Notes under the pieces: model-generated
The model's input: only the letters and a program-made list of their open reading frames with translations
Database searches by the model: none
Told to the model about the DNA's origin: nothing
Program-made: the position numbers and the translations under genes
Shown here: in pieces, positions 16,809-26,229 of the stretch
Numbering within the stretch: the first letter of the stretch is position 1
Layout of the letters: each line of letters starts with the position of its first letter
NCBI RefSeq assembly: GCF_904846625.1
Contig: NZ_CAJHBL010000001.1
Coordinates: forward strand, 1 to 64,000
Length of the DNA stretch: 64,000 nt
Direction: 5' to 3'
Source: Psychrobacter sp. JCM 18900
GTDB lineage: Bacteria; Pseudomonadota; Gammaproteobacteria; Pseudomonadales; Moraxellaceae

Positions 16809-17721
16809 TGGCATACTCCTTTATTTGATCGATATAGTGTTGTCTGTTTTGCTGTTCCTTTAACGCTTGCTCTAATGACACAACGACGAACTGACAGGCT
16901 TTGCCAAATCTAATCTGTGCCATCAGACCTATGTCTGCTTGAATCACGGTTGCGATTTTAGGGTAGCCACCCGTCGTCTGCCCATCTGCCATTAAGACAA
17001 TCGGTTGTCCTTGTGGTGGCACCTGAATCATACCAATATCAACACCATGTGAGCTCATTTCTACAGGCTTACTAAATTCAAGCGCTGTAGCTCCTTCTAA
17101 GCGGTAACCCATACGGTTGCTACTGGTTTGTAGTTTCCATGGCTGGGTCTCAAACGCTTGTTTAGACGACTCAGTGAAGCAGTCATATTCACTGCTTTTT
17201 ATCACTCGAATAACCTCGGTTGGTGCAAGACGGGCTACCCCAATGACAGGCAGGCTGGATTCAGATTTTACCGTTAAGCTGTCATCGGCTTTTAAATATC
17301 TGCCTTCAAATCCGCCAAACCCTGCTTTGAGATTGGTGCTGACTGACTGCAATACTGGCTCGATATCAAAGCCGCCATGCACACATAAATAGGTATACAT
17401 GCCTTGTAGCGGGCGCAAAAGTTTGAGCGTTTGCCCAGCTGTTGCATTGATACGCCAATAACAAGGAATGCGCTTATCGTCTAGATAGGCCTCGTATAAA
17501 GCGCCTGTTAAGCAAAAGCTGACGCTTTCTTCAAACTGTATGGTTAGCTCACCTAGTGCTATTTCAATAGCGGGTTCGTTGACTTCGTTTTTCATCAAAG
17601 CATTGCCAGCTTGTAGCGCCCAGTTGTCCATCACGCCATTTCTACCCACACCCATACTGCGGTAACCCAGTCGTCCCGAATCTTGAATACTGGCAAGGGC
17701 ACTTGCGGTTAAAATTTTCAT
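16798..17721 (-). CDS. pxpC: 5-oxoprolinase subunit PxpC (biotin-dependent carboxyltransferase family)
   Basis: KipA/YbgK-like subunit C of 5-oxoprolinase (307 aa). The ATG at 17721 (MKILTASALASIQDSGRLGYRSMGVGRNG) follows AGGTGG by 5 nt; an upstream GTG is inside that site. Conserved blocks include GRNGVMDNWALQAGNAL, NRMGYRLEG, SHGVDIGMIQVPPQGQPIVLMADGQTTGGYPKIATV. The family is annotated as allophanate-hydrolase subunit 2 or carboxyltransferase domain. With PxpB it forms the part of the enzyme that acts with PxpA. Confidence 0.94.
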   Translation of the reverse strand: MKILTASALASIQDSGRLGYRSMGVGRNGVMDNWALQAGNALMKNEVNEPAIEIALGELTIQFEESVSFCLTGALYEAYLDDKRIPCYWRINATAGQTLKLLRPLQGMYTYLCVHGGFDIEPVLQSVSTNLKAGFGGFEGRYLKADDSLTVKSESSLPVIGVARLAPTEVIRVIKSSEYDCFTESSKQAFETQPWKLQTSSNRMGYRLEGATALEFSKPVEMSSHGVDIGMIQVPPQGQPIVLMADGQTTGGYPKIATVIQADIGLMAQIRFGKACQFVVVSLEQALKEQQNRQHYIDQIKEYANEN

Positions 17722-17773
17722 TGATACCACCTGTTTTTTTGTCTTTTTGATTCATGCATCTTTTATTTATCGC

Positions 17774-18427
17774 TTATTGATGAATATCAATCGCTTTAAA
17801 TGTCAAAGTATCGCCTGCGTTAAGCAACGTCGGAGAAGACTTGGTTAAATCAAATAAAGCAGTATCCGTCTGGCCGAGTAACTGCCAACCGCCTGGAGAC
17901 TCAAAAGGGTATACCCCTGTCTGCTCACCGCCGATACCCACTGAGCCTGCGGGTACTTGAGTTCTAGGGATGGCGTGTCTTGGGAAATACAGCGACTCAG
18001 ACAAGCCGCCAAGATAAGGAAATCCTGGCTGAAAACCGATAAAGTAAACGGTATAAGTGGCTTTGGTATGTAGCTCGACAACGGCTTCAACTGAGAGATT
18101 TAGCTCATTCGCCATGGCCGCTAGATCGGGGCCATATTTTCCACCGTAATGCACGGGTATCTCGACGTGCTTGCCATGGATGGTTTTTGAAGGGATGTCA
18201 TTGAGCAAATCTGACAGCTTATCTTTAAAGGTAGTAAGCTCAGCCCAAGTTAATGGCACGATGAATACACTGAGCGTATTCATACCAATCACCACTTCGA
18301 TGACTTCTGGCATTTTCTGGATGCTGTCTGATAAAGCCCAGCACTTTTGTTGTTTTTCTAAGGTGATCGGTTTAGGGAAAAACAACGCGAGATTGGTTTC
18401 ACTGCATAGTTGCCATTGTAGTTCCAT
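17774..18427 (-). CDS. pxpB: 5-oxoprolinase subunit PxpB
   Basis: KipI/YbgJ-like subunit B of 5-oxoprolinase (217 aa from the start I prefer at 18427, with GGAG 9 nt upstream; the ATG at 18442 has no ribosome site). Conserved blocks: EIPVHYGGKYGPDLAAMA, FIGFQPGFPYLGGL, PRTQVPAGSVGIGGEQTGVYPFESPGGWQLLG. Bacillus KipI also inhibits the sporulation kinase KinA, which is not relevant here. It lies 52 bp before pxpC. Confidence 0.93.
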   Translation of the reverse strand: MELQWQLCSETNLALFFPKPITLEKQQKCWALSDSIQKMPEVIEVVIGMNTLSVFIVPLTWAELTTFKDKLSDLLNDIPSKTIHGKHVEIPVHYGGKYGPDLAAMANELNLSVEAVVELHTKATYTVYFIGFQPGFPYLGGLSESLYFPRHAIPRTQVPAGSVGIGGEQTGVYPFESPGGWQLLGQTDTALFDLTKSSPTLLNAGDTLTFKAIDIHQ

Positions 18428-18470
18428 TAGCACGTGCTCCATTATTTTTATCTACTACAGTCAAATCCTC

Positions 18471-18550
18471 TATAAATTGGATACGGTGTCAGGCTCGCTT
18501 AGTCTACGACTTGTAGTACTTTCACTCGCCTTCCTTGTATCCAAATTATA
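18471..18550. repeat. 80-bp imperfect palindrome between pxpB and accC-like genes
   Basis: The outer arms TATAAATTGGATAC and GTATCCAAATTATA pair with one mismatch, and inner segments GGC/GCC, AGT/ACT and TAC/GTA pair further in around a short loop. It looks like a REP/MITE-like intergenic element or a long mRNA hairpin inside an operon. Confidence 0.65.
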
Positions 18551-18630
18551 TTGAACCGACTATATTCTGATTCTGACGCTTCTGACGCTAATGTCAGATT
18601 TGGTTTTCATTTTTGCAGACAAGAACTGAT

Positions 18631-19977
18631 TTATATATTGTCTTGTATCCACTGTTCTAGATAATGGATGCTCATTTGACCTTCACAAAACACCTTATCC
18701 TCAAAGAGTCGCTGATGCAGACCAATATTGGTATCAATACCGGTGATTTGCGCTTCTGATAATGCCGCACGCATTTTTTCTATCGCTTTTTCTCTTGAAC
18801 GATCTTGTACACATATCTTGGCAATCAAACTGTCATAAGATGGCGGCACGGTGTAGTTCGACTCAGCATGGCTATCCACTCTGATACCAAACCCTGCTGG
18901 CATGTGGCAGTAGTCTATGCGTCCAGCATTTGGCAAAAATGTCTGCGCGTTTTCAGCATTAATACGGCACTCAAAAGCGTGTCCGGTAATGGCGATATCA
19001 CTTTGCTTGTATGCTAACGTGAGTCCGGCAGCCACTCTGATTTGTTCTTGCACAATATCCACGCCCGTCACCATCTCAGTGATGGTGTGCTCAACTTGCA
19101 CACGGGTATTCATCTCGATAAAGAAGAATTCACCGTTTTCATATAAAAACTCAAACGTGCCTGCGCCTCTATACTGCATTTGCTCGCAAGCTGTGACACA
19201 TGCTTGACCGATTTTCTGACGCTGCTCTTCAGTAATACCAGGTGCTGGCGCTTCTTCAATGACTTTTTGATGACGACGCTGCATAGAGCAATCACGCTCG
19301 CCTAAATAAATAGCATTACCATGAGTATCAGACATGACTTGCACTTCGATATGACGCGGTGCTTGTAGGTATTTTTCAAGATAAACAATGGCGCTACCAA
19401 AATTGGCTTTGGCCTCTGTTTGCGTCATAGAAATCGCAGAGAGTAAGTCGGCTTCTTTTTCGACCACACGCATCCCGCGCCCACCGCCGCCGCTTGCCGC
19501 CTTGATAATGACTGGATAACCGACCTCATTGGCAATCTTGATAACTTGCTCTGAATCAGCAGGCAATGCGCCATTCGATCCAGGTACACAAGGCACGCCA
19601 GCCATCTTCATTTGTTTTTTGGCTTCAACCTTGTCGCCCATGTTTCTGATATTGTCAGCCGTTGGACCAATAAATGTGAGACCTGAATCTTCAATCAAGG
19701 CTGCAAAGTCAGCGTTTTCAGACAAAAAGCCATAGCCTGGATGAATAGCTTGTGCGTTGGTAAGCTTTGCAGCAGACACAATCGCTCGTTGGTTAAGATA
19801 ACTGTGCGTGGCATTGGCAGGCCCGATGCATACTGCTTCATCGGCTAGGCGCACGGGTAACGAATCTTTGTCTGATTCAGAATGGGCAATGACTGATTGG
19901 ATGCCTAGCTGTTTGCAAGCTCGGATAATACGTAGAGCAATCTCGCCACGATTGGCAATTAAGATTTTTGTGAACAT
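18631..19977 (-). CDS. accC: Biotin carboxylase (AccC paralogue)
   Basis: A 448-aa biotin carboxylase of ATP-grasp type. Seen: [40 protein letters not shown], the glycine-rich ATP loop [16 protein letters not shown], and [18 protein letters not shown]. Size and motifs are those of AccC of acetyl-CoA carboxylase, but its place between a carrier gene and pxpB suggests a dedicated paralogue serving the 5-oxoproline system. It forms a pair with the biotin carrier gene 79 bp upstream. Confidence 0.92.
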   Translation of the reverse strand: MFTKILIANRGEIALRIIRACKQLGIQSVIAHSESDKDSLPVRLADEAVCIGPANATHSYLNQRAIVSAAKLTNAQAIHPGYGFLSENADFAALIEDSGLTFIGPTADNIRNMGDKVEAKKQMKMAGVPCVPGSNGALPADSEQVIKIANEVGYPVIIKAASGGGGRGMRVVEKEADLLSAISMTQTEAKANFGSAIVYLEKYLQAPRHIEVQVMSDTHGNAIYLGERDCSMQRRHQKVIEEAPAPGITEEQRQKIGQACVTACEQMQYRGAGTFEFLYENGEFFFIEMNTRVQVEHTITEMVTGVDIVQEQIRVAAGLTLAYKQSDIAITGHAFECRINAENAQTFLPNAGRIDYCHMPAGFGIRVDSHAESNYTVPPSYDSLIAKICVQDRSREKAIEKMRAALSEAQITGIDTNIGLHQRLFEDKVFCEGQMSIHYLEQWIQDNI

Positions 19978-20056
19978 GTTTATTCCCTTAAAAATATAGT
20001 GTCAAATACAGTGTTTGTGCAGCGTCTATACAATATTGAGCGGCTATTGAGTGGCT

Positions 20057-20569
20057 TTAACTGTTTGGCTCTATAACAAATAAGGGCTGGGCATACTCTA
20101 CGACATCACCTTCATCGACCAAAATCTCTTTAAGCGTACACGCAGTTTCTGCTTTGACCTCATACATCATTTTCATGGCTTCAATGATGCATAGTGTCTG
20201 CCCTACTTCTACCTTATCTCCTACCTGAAAAAACACTTCTGCTGTCGGCTCAGAGCGAAGATAAAACGTACCTAGCATAGGCGCTATCACTTGGGATTTC
20301 TCCACCTCTGTAGTCACAGTTTCATCACTACGATCACTGTCTACATTGGTATTATTATCCGTACTATTTTGAGTAGTTTCGATTTGAGGCTCTGAATGAG
20401 ACGCCCTTGGGTTGCGAGTATTAGCGATATGATTGCCGCTACTTTGGTTGTCGTCAGACTGGCAAACGATAGAAATACGTGCATCACCATCAGTGACTTC
20501 TAAAGATTTTATATCGGCGCATTCTGCAAGTTTGATCAGTTTTTCAAGATCCGTGAAATTGATATTCAT
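20057..20569 (-). CDS. accB: Biotin carboxyl carrier protein (AccB paralogue)
   Basis: A 170-aa carrier protein. An AccB-like N-terminal region (INFTDLEKLIKLAECADI) is followed by a Ser/Thr/Asn-rich linker (about 38-90) and a biotinyl domain with the canonical EAMKM; K133 is the biotin-accepting lysine. It contrasts with the lysine-less relative at the other end of the operon. Co-transcribed with the biotin carboxylase gene downstream. Confidence 0.9.
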   Translation of the reverse strand: MNINFTDLEKLIKLAECADIKSLEVTDGDARISIVCQSDDNQSSGNHIANTRNPRASHSEPQIETTQNSTDNNTNVDSDRSDETVTTEVEKSQVIAPMLGTFYLRSEPTAEVFFQVGDKVEVGQTLCIIEAMKMMYEVKAETACTLKEILVDEGDVVEYAQPLFVIEPNS

Positions 20570-20751
20570 ATGATTGGCTATTCCGTTAGAGTGAAAGTGA
20601 ACAATTATTTTTTATAAAAAATTCGTACCTAGTGATGTATGTAAAGTGTGATTGTTGAACGATATGTGACAATTTATTGATTGGCTTATTAAAATAATAG
20701 TTTGAAATTAATTATCTCTATGCGTATTAAAAGTGCTGTTGTCATCAGAAA

Positions 20752-21543
20752 TTATAGAACTGCCAAGTCTTCATCTCTTGGGTCGCAGATAAACATATGT
20801 CCTGGTGAATGCGTTATCATCAGCTCTGGCTTACTAGTCATAGCGATACTTTGCGGCGTCACACCGCAAGCCCAAAATACAGGGACTTCGCCTTCTTTTA
20901 TGATGGATGCATCACCAAAATCAGGCGCATGAATGTCGGTTATACCGATGACACTAGGGTCTCCGATATGAATAGGCGCGCCGTGGACTTGCGGAAATCG
21001 AGAGGTGGCTTGGACGGCTCTGGTGATTAATGGATAAGGTATTGGCCGCATGCTAACCACCATTTTCCCATGAAACTGTCCTGCAGGCTCAGTCTCTATG
21101 TTTGTGATATACATTGGCACATTGTGATTGTCTTCGATATGTCTGATAGGAATAGACGCATTTAGCATGGCAGACTCAAAGGAAAAACTGCATCCTAAAA
21201 GAAAGCAGACCAAATCCTCTCTCCAGTAGTCTTTTAGATCTGACACTTCAGCCACTAATTCGCCAAATTTGTATATCCGATACTTTGGGACATCAGATCT
21301 CAAGTCTGCGCCTTTTGCCATGAGACGTGGCTCTGCGCTACCGACATCTGTTACATCTAAAATAGGACAAGCCTTTGGGTTTCTTTGTGCAAACAATAAA
21401 AAATCATAGGCCAAATTTTTGGGCACTATGACTAAGTTTGCTTGTATGTGACCTTTACACATGCCAGAAGTCGGCTTGTTAAGTTTATTTTTACTGATTA
21501 ACGCTCTGACCTCTGTCGGCGTCATATTTGCTAAATCTAACAT
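20752..21543 (-). CDS. Putative hydro-lyase, DUF1445 / D-glutamate cyclase-like (YcsI family)
   Basis: A 263-aa protein of the DUF1445 family, the family of Bacillus YcsI and of part of the mammalian D-glutamate cyclase. Conserved blocks: MTPTEVRALI, GMCKGHIQANLVIVPK, FLLGCSFSFESAML, NVPMYITNIETEPAGQF, MVVSMRPIP, HIGDPSVIGI, and VFWACGVTPQSIAMTSKPELMITHSPGHMFICD. D-glutamate cyclase makes 5-oxo-D-proline, so a related reaction fits the locus well. It is the first gene of the operon and is divergent from the IclR regulator. AGAGG precedes the ATG. Confidence 0.88.
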   Translation of the reverse strand: MLDLANMTPTEVRALISKNKLNKPTSGMCKGHIQANLVIVPKNLAYDFLLFAQRNPKACPILDVTDVGSAEPRLMAKGADLRSDVPKYRIYKFGELVAEVSDLKDYWREDLVCFLLGCSFSFESAMLNASIPIRHIEDNHNVPMYITNIETEPAGQFHGKMVVSMRPIPYPLITRAVQATSRFPQVHGAPIHIGDPSVIGITDIHAPDFGDASIIKEGEVPVFWACGVTPQSIAMTSKPELMITHSPGHMFICDPRDEDLAVL

Positions 21544-21766
21544 TATTACAACCTCTTACGCTTTATTATTTTTAGCAGATAAAAGTTTATGATTTGTTTT
21601 ATATTGGTATGGCTATTTATAATTTTATTTCATATATCGAGAACTATGATTATCGTTATGTAACTTATCAGAACACCTTCGATATGACAAGATATGAATA
21701 CAGAAATATGTGATGAACATGATGAGTGATCTTCTTGAACGCACAGTTAAGGATGCAAATTGAACT

Positions 21767-22540
21767 ATGAATAATGTCAAAAAAAAGGGCTCAAGCGTCG
21801 AGCGAGTTTTGCAAATCGTAGAAGTATTGGCCAAATCTGCTAAGCCTATGGGCGTTATTGACTTAGCAGAAACATTGGACATCCCTGTACCTAGTATGTA
21901 CCGATTGTTAAATCAGCTACAACCGCTTCAATTTGTCCAATTAGATTTGCATGGAAAAGTAACCTGCGGAAAAAGAACGCATGACCTAGCTTTAGACCTG
22001 TGGAAAAACAGTCCTTTTAAAGCGGAAAGGTTGGCGATATTACAACAGCTTTCAGCCAAAATTGGTGAGTCGGTAGGGATTGCAGTGTTGCAAGACTTAG
22101 AAGTGGTATATATCGATCGTGTGATATCTGACTGGCCTGTCCAAATACAGTTACCTACCGGAACCAATATACCTATCTGGGCCTGTGCCAGTGGCAAATT
22201 ATTGTTGACGCAGTTGGCAGACAATAAGTGCGAGCGTATTGTAGAAAAACTATCGTTACAGGCGCTCACGACCCATACTCAGACTGATAAAAAACAACTC
22301 ATGACGTCCATTGCTGAAGTACGTAAGACACAGATAGGGACAGATAATGAAGAGTTTATTCCTGGTATGGTCGCCTGTGCTGTCCCGATTCCGAATGGTG
22401 AACAGCCCGCATTTGCTACAGTATTTACTCATAGCCCTACCGTCAGAAAATCTTTGGATGAGCTACTGAGCTATGTGCCTGTCATGCAAGAAGCTGCCAA
22501 CGAGCTATCTGTTATTCTCAATCAGGAATATAATGAGTAG
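21767..22540 (+). CDS. IclR-family transcriptional regulator (KipR-like)
   Basis: A 257-aa IclR-family regulator: N-terminal winged HTH (SSVERVLQIVEVLAKSAKPMGVIDLAETLDIPVPSMYRLLNQL) and a GAF-like effector domain (VGIAVLQDLEVVYIDRV, ACASGKLLL, GMVACAVPIP). It is divergent from the DUF1445 gene with 223 bp between them. Bacillus KipR, also IclR-like, controls the equivalent operon, so this is the probable regulator of the 5-oxoproline genes. Confidence 0.92.
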   Translation: MNNVKKKGSSVERVLQIVEVLAKSAKPMGVIDLAETLDIPVPSMYRLLNQLQPLQFVQLDLHGKVTCGKRTHDLALDLWKNSPFKAERLAILQQLSAKIGESVGIAVLQDLEVVYIDRVISDWPVQIQLPTGTNIPIWACASGKLLLTQLADNKCERIVEKLSLQALTTHTQTDKKQLMTSIAEVRKTQIGTDNEEFIPGMVACAVPIPNGEQPAFATVFTHSPTVRKSLDELLSYVPVMQEAANELSVILNQEYNE

Positions 22541-22565
22541 CCTGTCATAACATGCTATAACGATT

Positions 22566-22598
22566 GTATCTCAAGCCTTTTCTTTTAGGCGTTGATAC
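22566..22598. terminator. Imperfect hairpin between IclR and LysR genes
   Basis: GTATC..AA.GCCT pairs with AGGC.TT.GATAC around a short T-rich loop, between two convergent genes. No clear T-run follows, so a terminator role is only possible. Confidence 0.35.
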
Positions 22599-22654
22599 GA
22601 ATATGAATGTATTGAGGTTATAGATGGGGTTGTAGATAGCACACCTCCCTTACA

Positions 22655-23566
22655 TCAACGCTCACTTCCTACTTTTATCCTCTCAACCAAGAAATCGACG
22701 GCGGCTTTTACTTTTGGTACTAGATAGCGCTGCTTTTGATACAGCAGATATACGGCCATATCAGCGTGCTGCGTGATTGCTAATGGATGCTCAAATTTAA
22801 TCTCTTGCAATGCGCCTGACTCAAGATATGAGGATAATGCCCATCGAGTGGACATCAAAATCCCTTCACCATCACAAGCCTTTTTGGCAAGCCATGGTCC
22901 ATTGTTTGAGATCGCAACTGCTGGTCCTGAGACATCATGCCACTGATCGTCCACATAGCAAAGCCAAGGCGTTGGCCCGTTTGGGGCTTTGAAATACAGG
23001 CCTTTATGTTCCTTTAATTCCATCACATGACTAGGTTCGCCATGTATCTCCAAATAACTGGGCGACGCAACCGGTATAAACCCATTGTCCATTAGCCTAA
23101 TGGCAAGCACGCGCTCATTTGGCGCATAACCACCGCGAATCGCAATATCGACATCGTCACGTCCCAATGCGGATAATTCATCACTGAGACTGACATCTAG
23201 CACAATCTCTGGATACAACTCACCAAACTCATCCAACAGTGGTAGCAGTATTTTTTCACCAAAACCCACCATAGAGCTGATGCGTAAACGCCCCATTGGC
23301 GTCGTTTGATAACTGCGTACTGTTTCTTTACTTTGCTCGAGCTGATCTAGTACTTGCTGCATATCGTCATAATAAACCTGCCCTACTTCGGTCAATTTAA
23401 CGATTCGAGTCGAGCGCTTTAACAGTGTCGCGCCCAAGCTCTTTTCTAAATCAGATACTCGTCTCGATAGTGACGATGGCGGCACTTTAAATGCATTTGC
23501 TGCTTTAGTAAAACTGCCCGTTTCTACGACTTTGCTAAAATACTTGATGGCACGTAATTGATCCAA
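22655..23566 (-). CDS. LysR-family transcriptional regulator
   Basis: A 303-aa LysR regulator of the DsdC/CrgA-like group. It starts at a TTG (23566) 4 nt after GGAGAGG; no in-frame ATG is available nearby and the protein from this point begins exactly as the family does (DQLRAIKYFSKVVETGSFTKAANAF). The effector domain has LRISSMVGFGEKILLPLL. It is convergent with the IclR gene; upstream lies a MITE-like element, then a GST gene that it might control. Confidence 0.87.
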   Translation of the reverse strand: MDQLRAIKYFSKVVETGSFTKAANAFKVPPSSLSRRVSDLEKSLGATLLKRSTRIVKLTEVGQVYYDDMQQVLDQLEQSKETVRSYQTTPMGRLRISSMVGFGEKILLPLLDEFGELYPEIVLDVSLSDELSALGRDDVDIAIRGGYAPNERVLAIRLMDNGFIPVASPSYLEIHGEPSHVMELKEHKGLYFKAPNGPTPWLCYVDDQWHDVSGPAVAISNNGPWLAKKACDGEGILMSTRWALSSYLESGALQEIKFEHPLAITQHADMAVYLLYQKQRYLVPKVKAAVDFLVERIKVGSER

Positions 23567-23690
23567 CTGACCTCTCCATTTAGATGAATATTTAAGTATT
23601 TTCGCTTTATTATTGTCTTAAAAGCAATAGTGATTCACGTTATTCCTTATATATAACCACATTAAAACCAGTAATAATGTGTTTAACTTA

Positions 23691-23968
23691 GGGCGTGCTT
23701 GATATTCGACCATGGCACTGACAGAGACTATTTTTTAGACAGTTCGACGTTAAAAATAGTAAGTTTAGTCATTCTAAGCGTCTATGTTTTAACAATGAAG
23801 TGGCAAAAAATAGTCCTGTCTCCTTCTGTTTATATTGGAGCTGATGCTAAAACTGCCCCATACTGTGTTGTAAATCTAGTTAAGGCACGAGCATTACCGT
23901 CGTTTTACGCCTTGTCTGGAACCGTTTTAGCAATCAGCAGTGCCTATTTGTGAATATCAAACACGCCC
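23691..23968. mobile_element. MITE-like element, 278 bp with terminal inverted repeats
   Basis: The ends read GGGCGTGCTTGATATTC and, inverted, GGGCGTGTTTGATATTC: 17 bp with one mismatch, with a second block GGCACTG 24-31 bp in on both sides. The flanks are TA on each side, consistent with a TA target duplication. The inside encodes no transposase; an 84-codon frame across it resembles nothing I know. It looks like a non-autonomous element mobilised in trans. Confidence 0.75.
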
Positions 23969-24030
23969 TAAACGTTGCAATGAAAACACGATTAAAAATA
24001 ACTTTTACGTCAACAATGGAAGAATGACTT

Positions 24031-24708
24031 ATGATTACTTTGCACGGCTTTGCTGCAAGCAACTATTACAACATAGTAAAACACGCTCTTTTATATAAGG
24101 GCATTCCGTTCCAAGAGAACCTTTTGTACGCTGGTAGCGATGATCTACTAACCGTCAGTCCAGTGGGTAAAGTACCTGCCATCACCATGCCTGACGGTTT
24201 TAATCTGTCAGAATCCAACGTGATTTGTGACTTCCTTGAAGAAACATATCCTGAAAATCCGCTATATCCTGTCGATGCAGCAGAACGCGCGTCTGTACGT
24301 CAGATTATGAAAATAGCAGAGCTTTATTTTGAGCTACCAAGCCGTCGTCTAATTCCATATGTATTTTCTGGTACTCAAGCACCTAATGCAGTCAAAGAGG
24401 AAGTCCGTCAAGTATTGGGCCGCGGTATTATTGCCATGAATCGCTTATGTAAATTTTCACCTTGGATTGCAGGCGAGCAATTCACCATGGCTGACATCTA
24501 TGTGCATTACGTCAACACTATTGTCAACGCTTTTGGAGCGACTCAGCTTGAGTGGGATGTACTGGCAGAAGTGGACGGTATGAAAGAATGGAACAAAGCC
24601 ATGAGTGAAACCGACATTGCAAAAAGCGTTCAGGCAGACAGTCAAGCAAACATGCCTGAATTTATGCAACACGTTAAAGCTCAAATCCAAGCCGCAAACG
24701 CTAAATAA
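24031..24708 (+). CDS. Glutathione S-transferase family protein
   Basis: A 225-aa GST: N-terminal thioredoxin-like domain (ITLHGFAASNYYNIVKHALLYKGIPF, KVPAITMPDGFNLSESNVICDFLEE) and an all-helical C-terminal domain (PWIAGEQFTMADIYVHYV). The glutathione-binding SNV (ES-x-x-I equivalent) and the N-capping FTMADI motif are seen. It precedes the quinone-oxidoreductase-like gene by 127 bp on the same strand; the two may act on electrophiles together. Substrate unknown. Confidence 0.87.
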   Translation: MITLHGFAASNYYNIVKHALLYKGIPFQENLLYAGSDDLLTVSPVGKVPAITMPDGFNLSESNVICDFLEETYPENPLYPVDAAERASVRQIMKIAELYFELPSRRLIPYVFSGTQAPNAVKEEVRQVLGRGIIAMNRLCKFSPWIAGEQFTMADIYVHYVNTIVNAFGATQLEWDVLAEVDGMKEWNKAMSETDIAKSVQADSQANMPEFMQHVKAQIQAANAK

Positions 24709-24835
24709 CATATGACAGTGTGGCCACTAAAAATTAGCCACATTAAGAAAATTACTAAAATTCAATAACCTAAAGCACGGCCAATACCGTAGAGGGATTG
24801 GTCTAAAAATCCAACTATTTGCAGGAGCAAACCTT

Positions 24836-25963
24836 ATGACTGACAAAAATATCCAACTGACCTCAACCATCAGCGAAGACAACAAACTAACCTTAGCTCT
24901 ACAAGAAATTGATATGCCAACGCCAGGTGCCGACGAAGTCGTTGTTCGTATTGAAGCCGCCCCATTGAACCCATCTGATTTAGCCGTTCTATTCAGCGTC
25001 GCTGATATGTCAACTGCCGCGCAATCAGGCACAGATGAGAACCCAGTGATTACCGCTGACGTGCCAGCTAAATTCATGCCGTCTGTCAAAACTCGCGTTG
25101 GCAAAGACACGCCAGTCGGTAACGAAGGCGCTGGTACAGTCGTAGCAGCAGGGTCATCAGAAGCCGCACAAGCATTGATGGGTAAAACTGTTGCTGTGAT
25201 CGGTGGTGGCACGTATCGCCAATATCATTGCGTCAATGTCCAAAGCTGCTTAGAGCTAAAAGAAGGGACCACAGCAAAGGAAGGCGCTTCTTCTTTTGTG
25301 AATCCGCTTACTGCTCTTGCCATGGTTGAAACCATGCGCGCGGAAGGCCACAAAGCCATCGTACATGCCGCTGCCGCTTCTAGCCTTGGTCAAATGCTAA
25401 ACCGTATCTGTATGGCAGACGGTGTTGATTTGGTGAATATCGTCCGTAAAGACTCGCAAGAAAAGCTATTGCGCGATATGGGCGCAAAATATGTGGTCAA
25501 CTCAAGCAGTGAGACATTCCTTGCTGATTTGACCGCTGCGATTGCTGAAACAGGCGCTACGATTTCGTTTGACCCTATCGGTGGCGGTCAGTTAAGTAGC
25601 GACATTCTTAACTGTATGGAAGCAGCTATCACTCGTGACGTAGAAGAATACAGCGTCTACGGCTCTAACACGTTCAAGCAAGCTTATATCTACGGCGCAC
25701 TAAACCGTGGCCCTATCACCCTAAACCGTAATTTTGGTTTTTCTTGGGGCGTAAATGGTTTCCTACTGTTCAATGCACTAGGCAAACTGGGCACTAAAAC
25801 CGTCGTGAAAATGCGCCAACGTGTTGCAGAAGAAATCACCACCACGTTTGCAAGCAGCTATACGCATGAAGTGTCATTGGCTGAAGTATTGCATTTACAG
25901 TCAATCGCTGCTTATGGCAAACAAGCGACTGGTGAGAAGTATTTGATTACGCCTCAGGTCTGA
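24836..25963 (+). CDS. Zinc-binding-dehydrogenase-family NAD(P)H oxidoreductase
   Basis: A 375-aa medium-chain dehydrogenase/reductase of the quinone oxidoreductase group: GroES-like half (VRIEAAPLNPSDLAVLF, VGNEGAGTVVAAG) and Rossmann half (KAIVHAAAASSLGQMLNRIC, GATISFDPIGGGQLSSDIL). Catalytic and structural zinc cysteines are not seen, as usual for quinone or enoyl reductases. Its sequence matches a subfamily with an insert after the first 55 residues. A strong AGGAG precedes the ATG; a terminator follows at 25993. Confidence 0.87.
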   Translation: MTDKNIQLTSTISEDNKLTLALQEIDMPTPGADEVVVRIEAAPLNPSDLAVLFSVADMSTAAQSGTDENPVITADVPAKFMPSVKTRVGKDTPVGNEGAGTVVAAGSSEAAQALMGKTVAVIGGGTYRQYHCVNVQSCLELKEGTTAKEGASSFVNPLTALAMVETMRAEGHKAIVHAAAASSLGQMLNRICMADGVDLVNIVRKDSQEKLLRDMGAKYVVNSSSETFLADLTAAIAETGATISFDPIGGGQLSSDILNCMEAAITRDVEEYSVYGSNTFKQAYIYGALNRGPITLNRNFGFSWGVNGFLLFNALGKLGTKTVVKMRQRVAEEITTTFASSYTHEVSLAEVLHLQSIAAYGKQATGEKYLITPQV

Positions 25964-25992
25964 TTATTGCCTGAAGAGTAATTTAGAAATAA

Positions 25993-26023
25993 AAAAAGCA
26001 GATATCTATGATGTCTGCTTTTT
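25993..26023 (+). terminator. Rho-independent terminator
   Basis: AAAAAGCAGA paired with TCTGCTTTTT around an 11-nt loop, 30 bp past the oxidoreductase stop. Confidence 0.85.
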
Positions 26024-26229
26024 AGGTTAGATAAATTTAGTCTCAGCTCATCAATATCTACGTTTCTTACTTGGTCAGCGGAAAAGTTTATTAATTCTCT
26101 GAAACTCAACACTATCGTAAGGTGCAAATTTTGGAGCGTAAAGATAATAGGAGTTTCTATACACTTTTGACTTCTACTTTTTGTAGGCTAGATTAGCTAT
26201 AATTCAAAATAGTATATACTAAAAGTCTT

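Noticed and set aside
23699..23953. 84-codon frame inside the MITE-like element
   Set aside because: It spans the element almost end to end, has no transposase motifs and no ribosome site.
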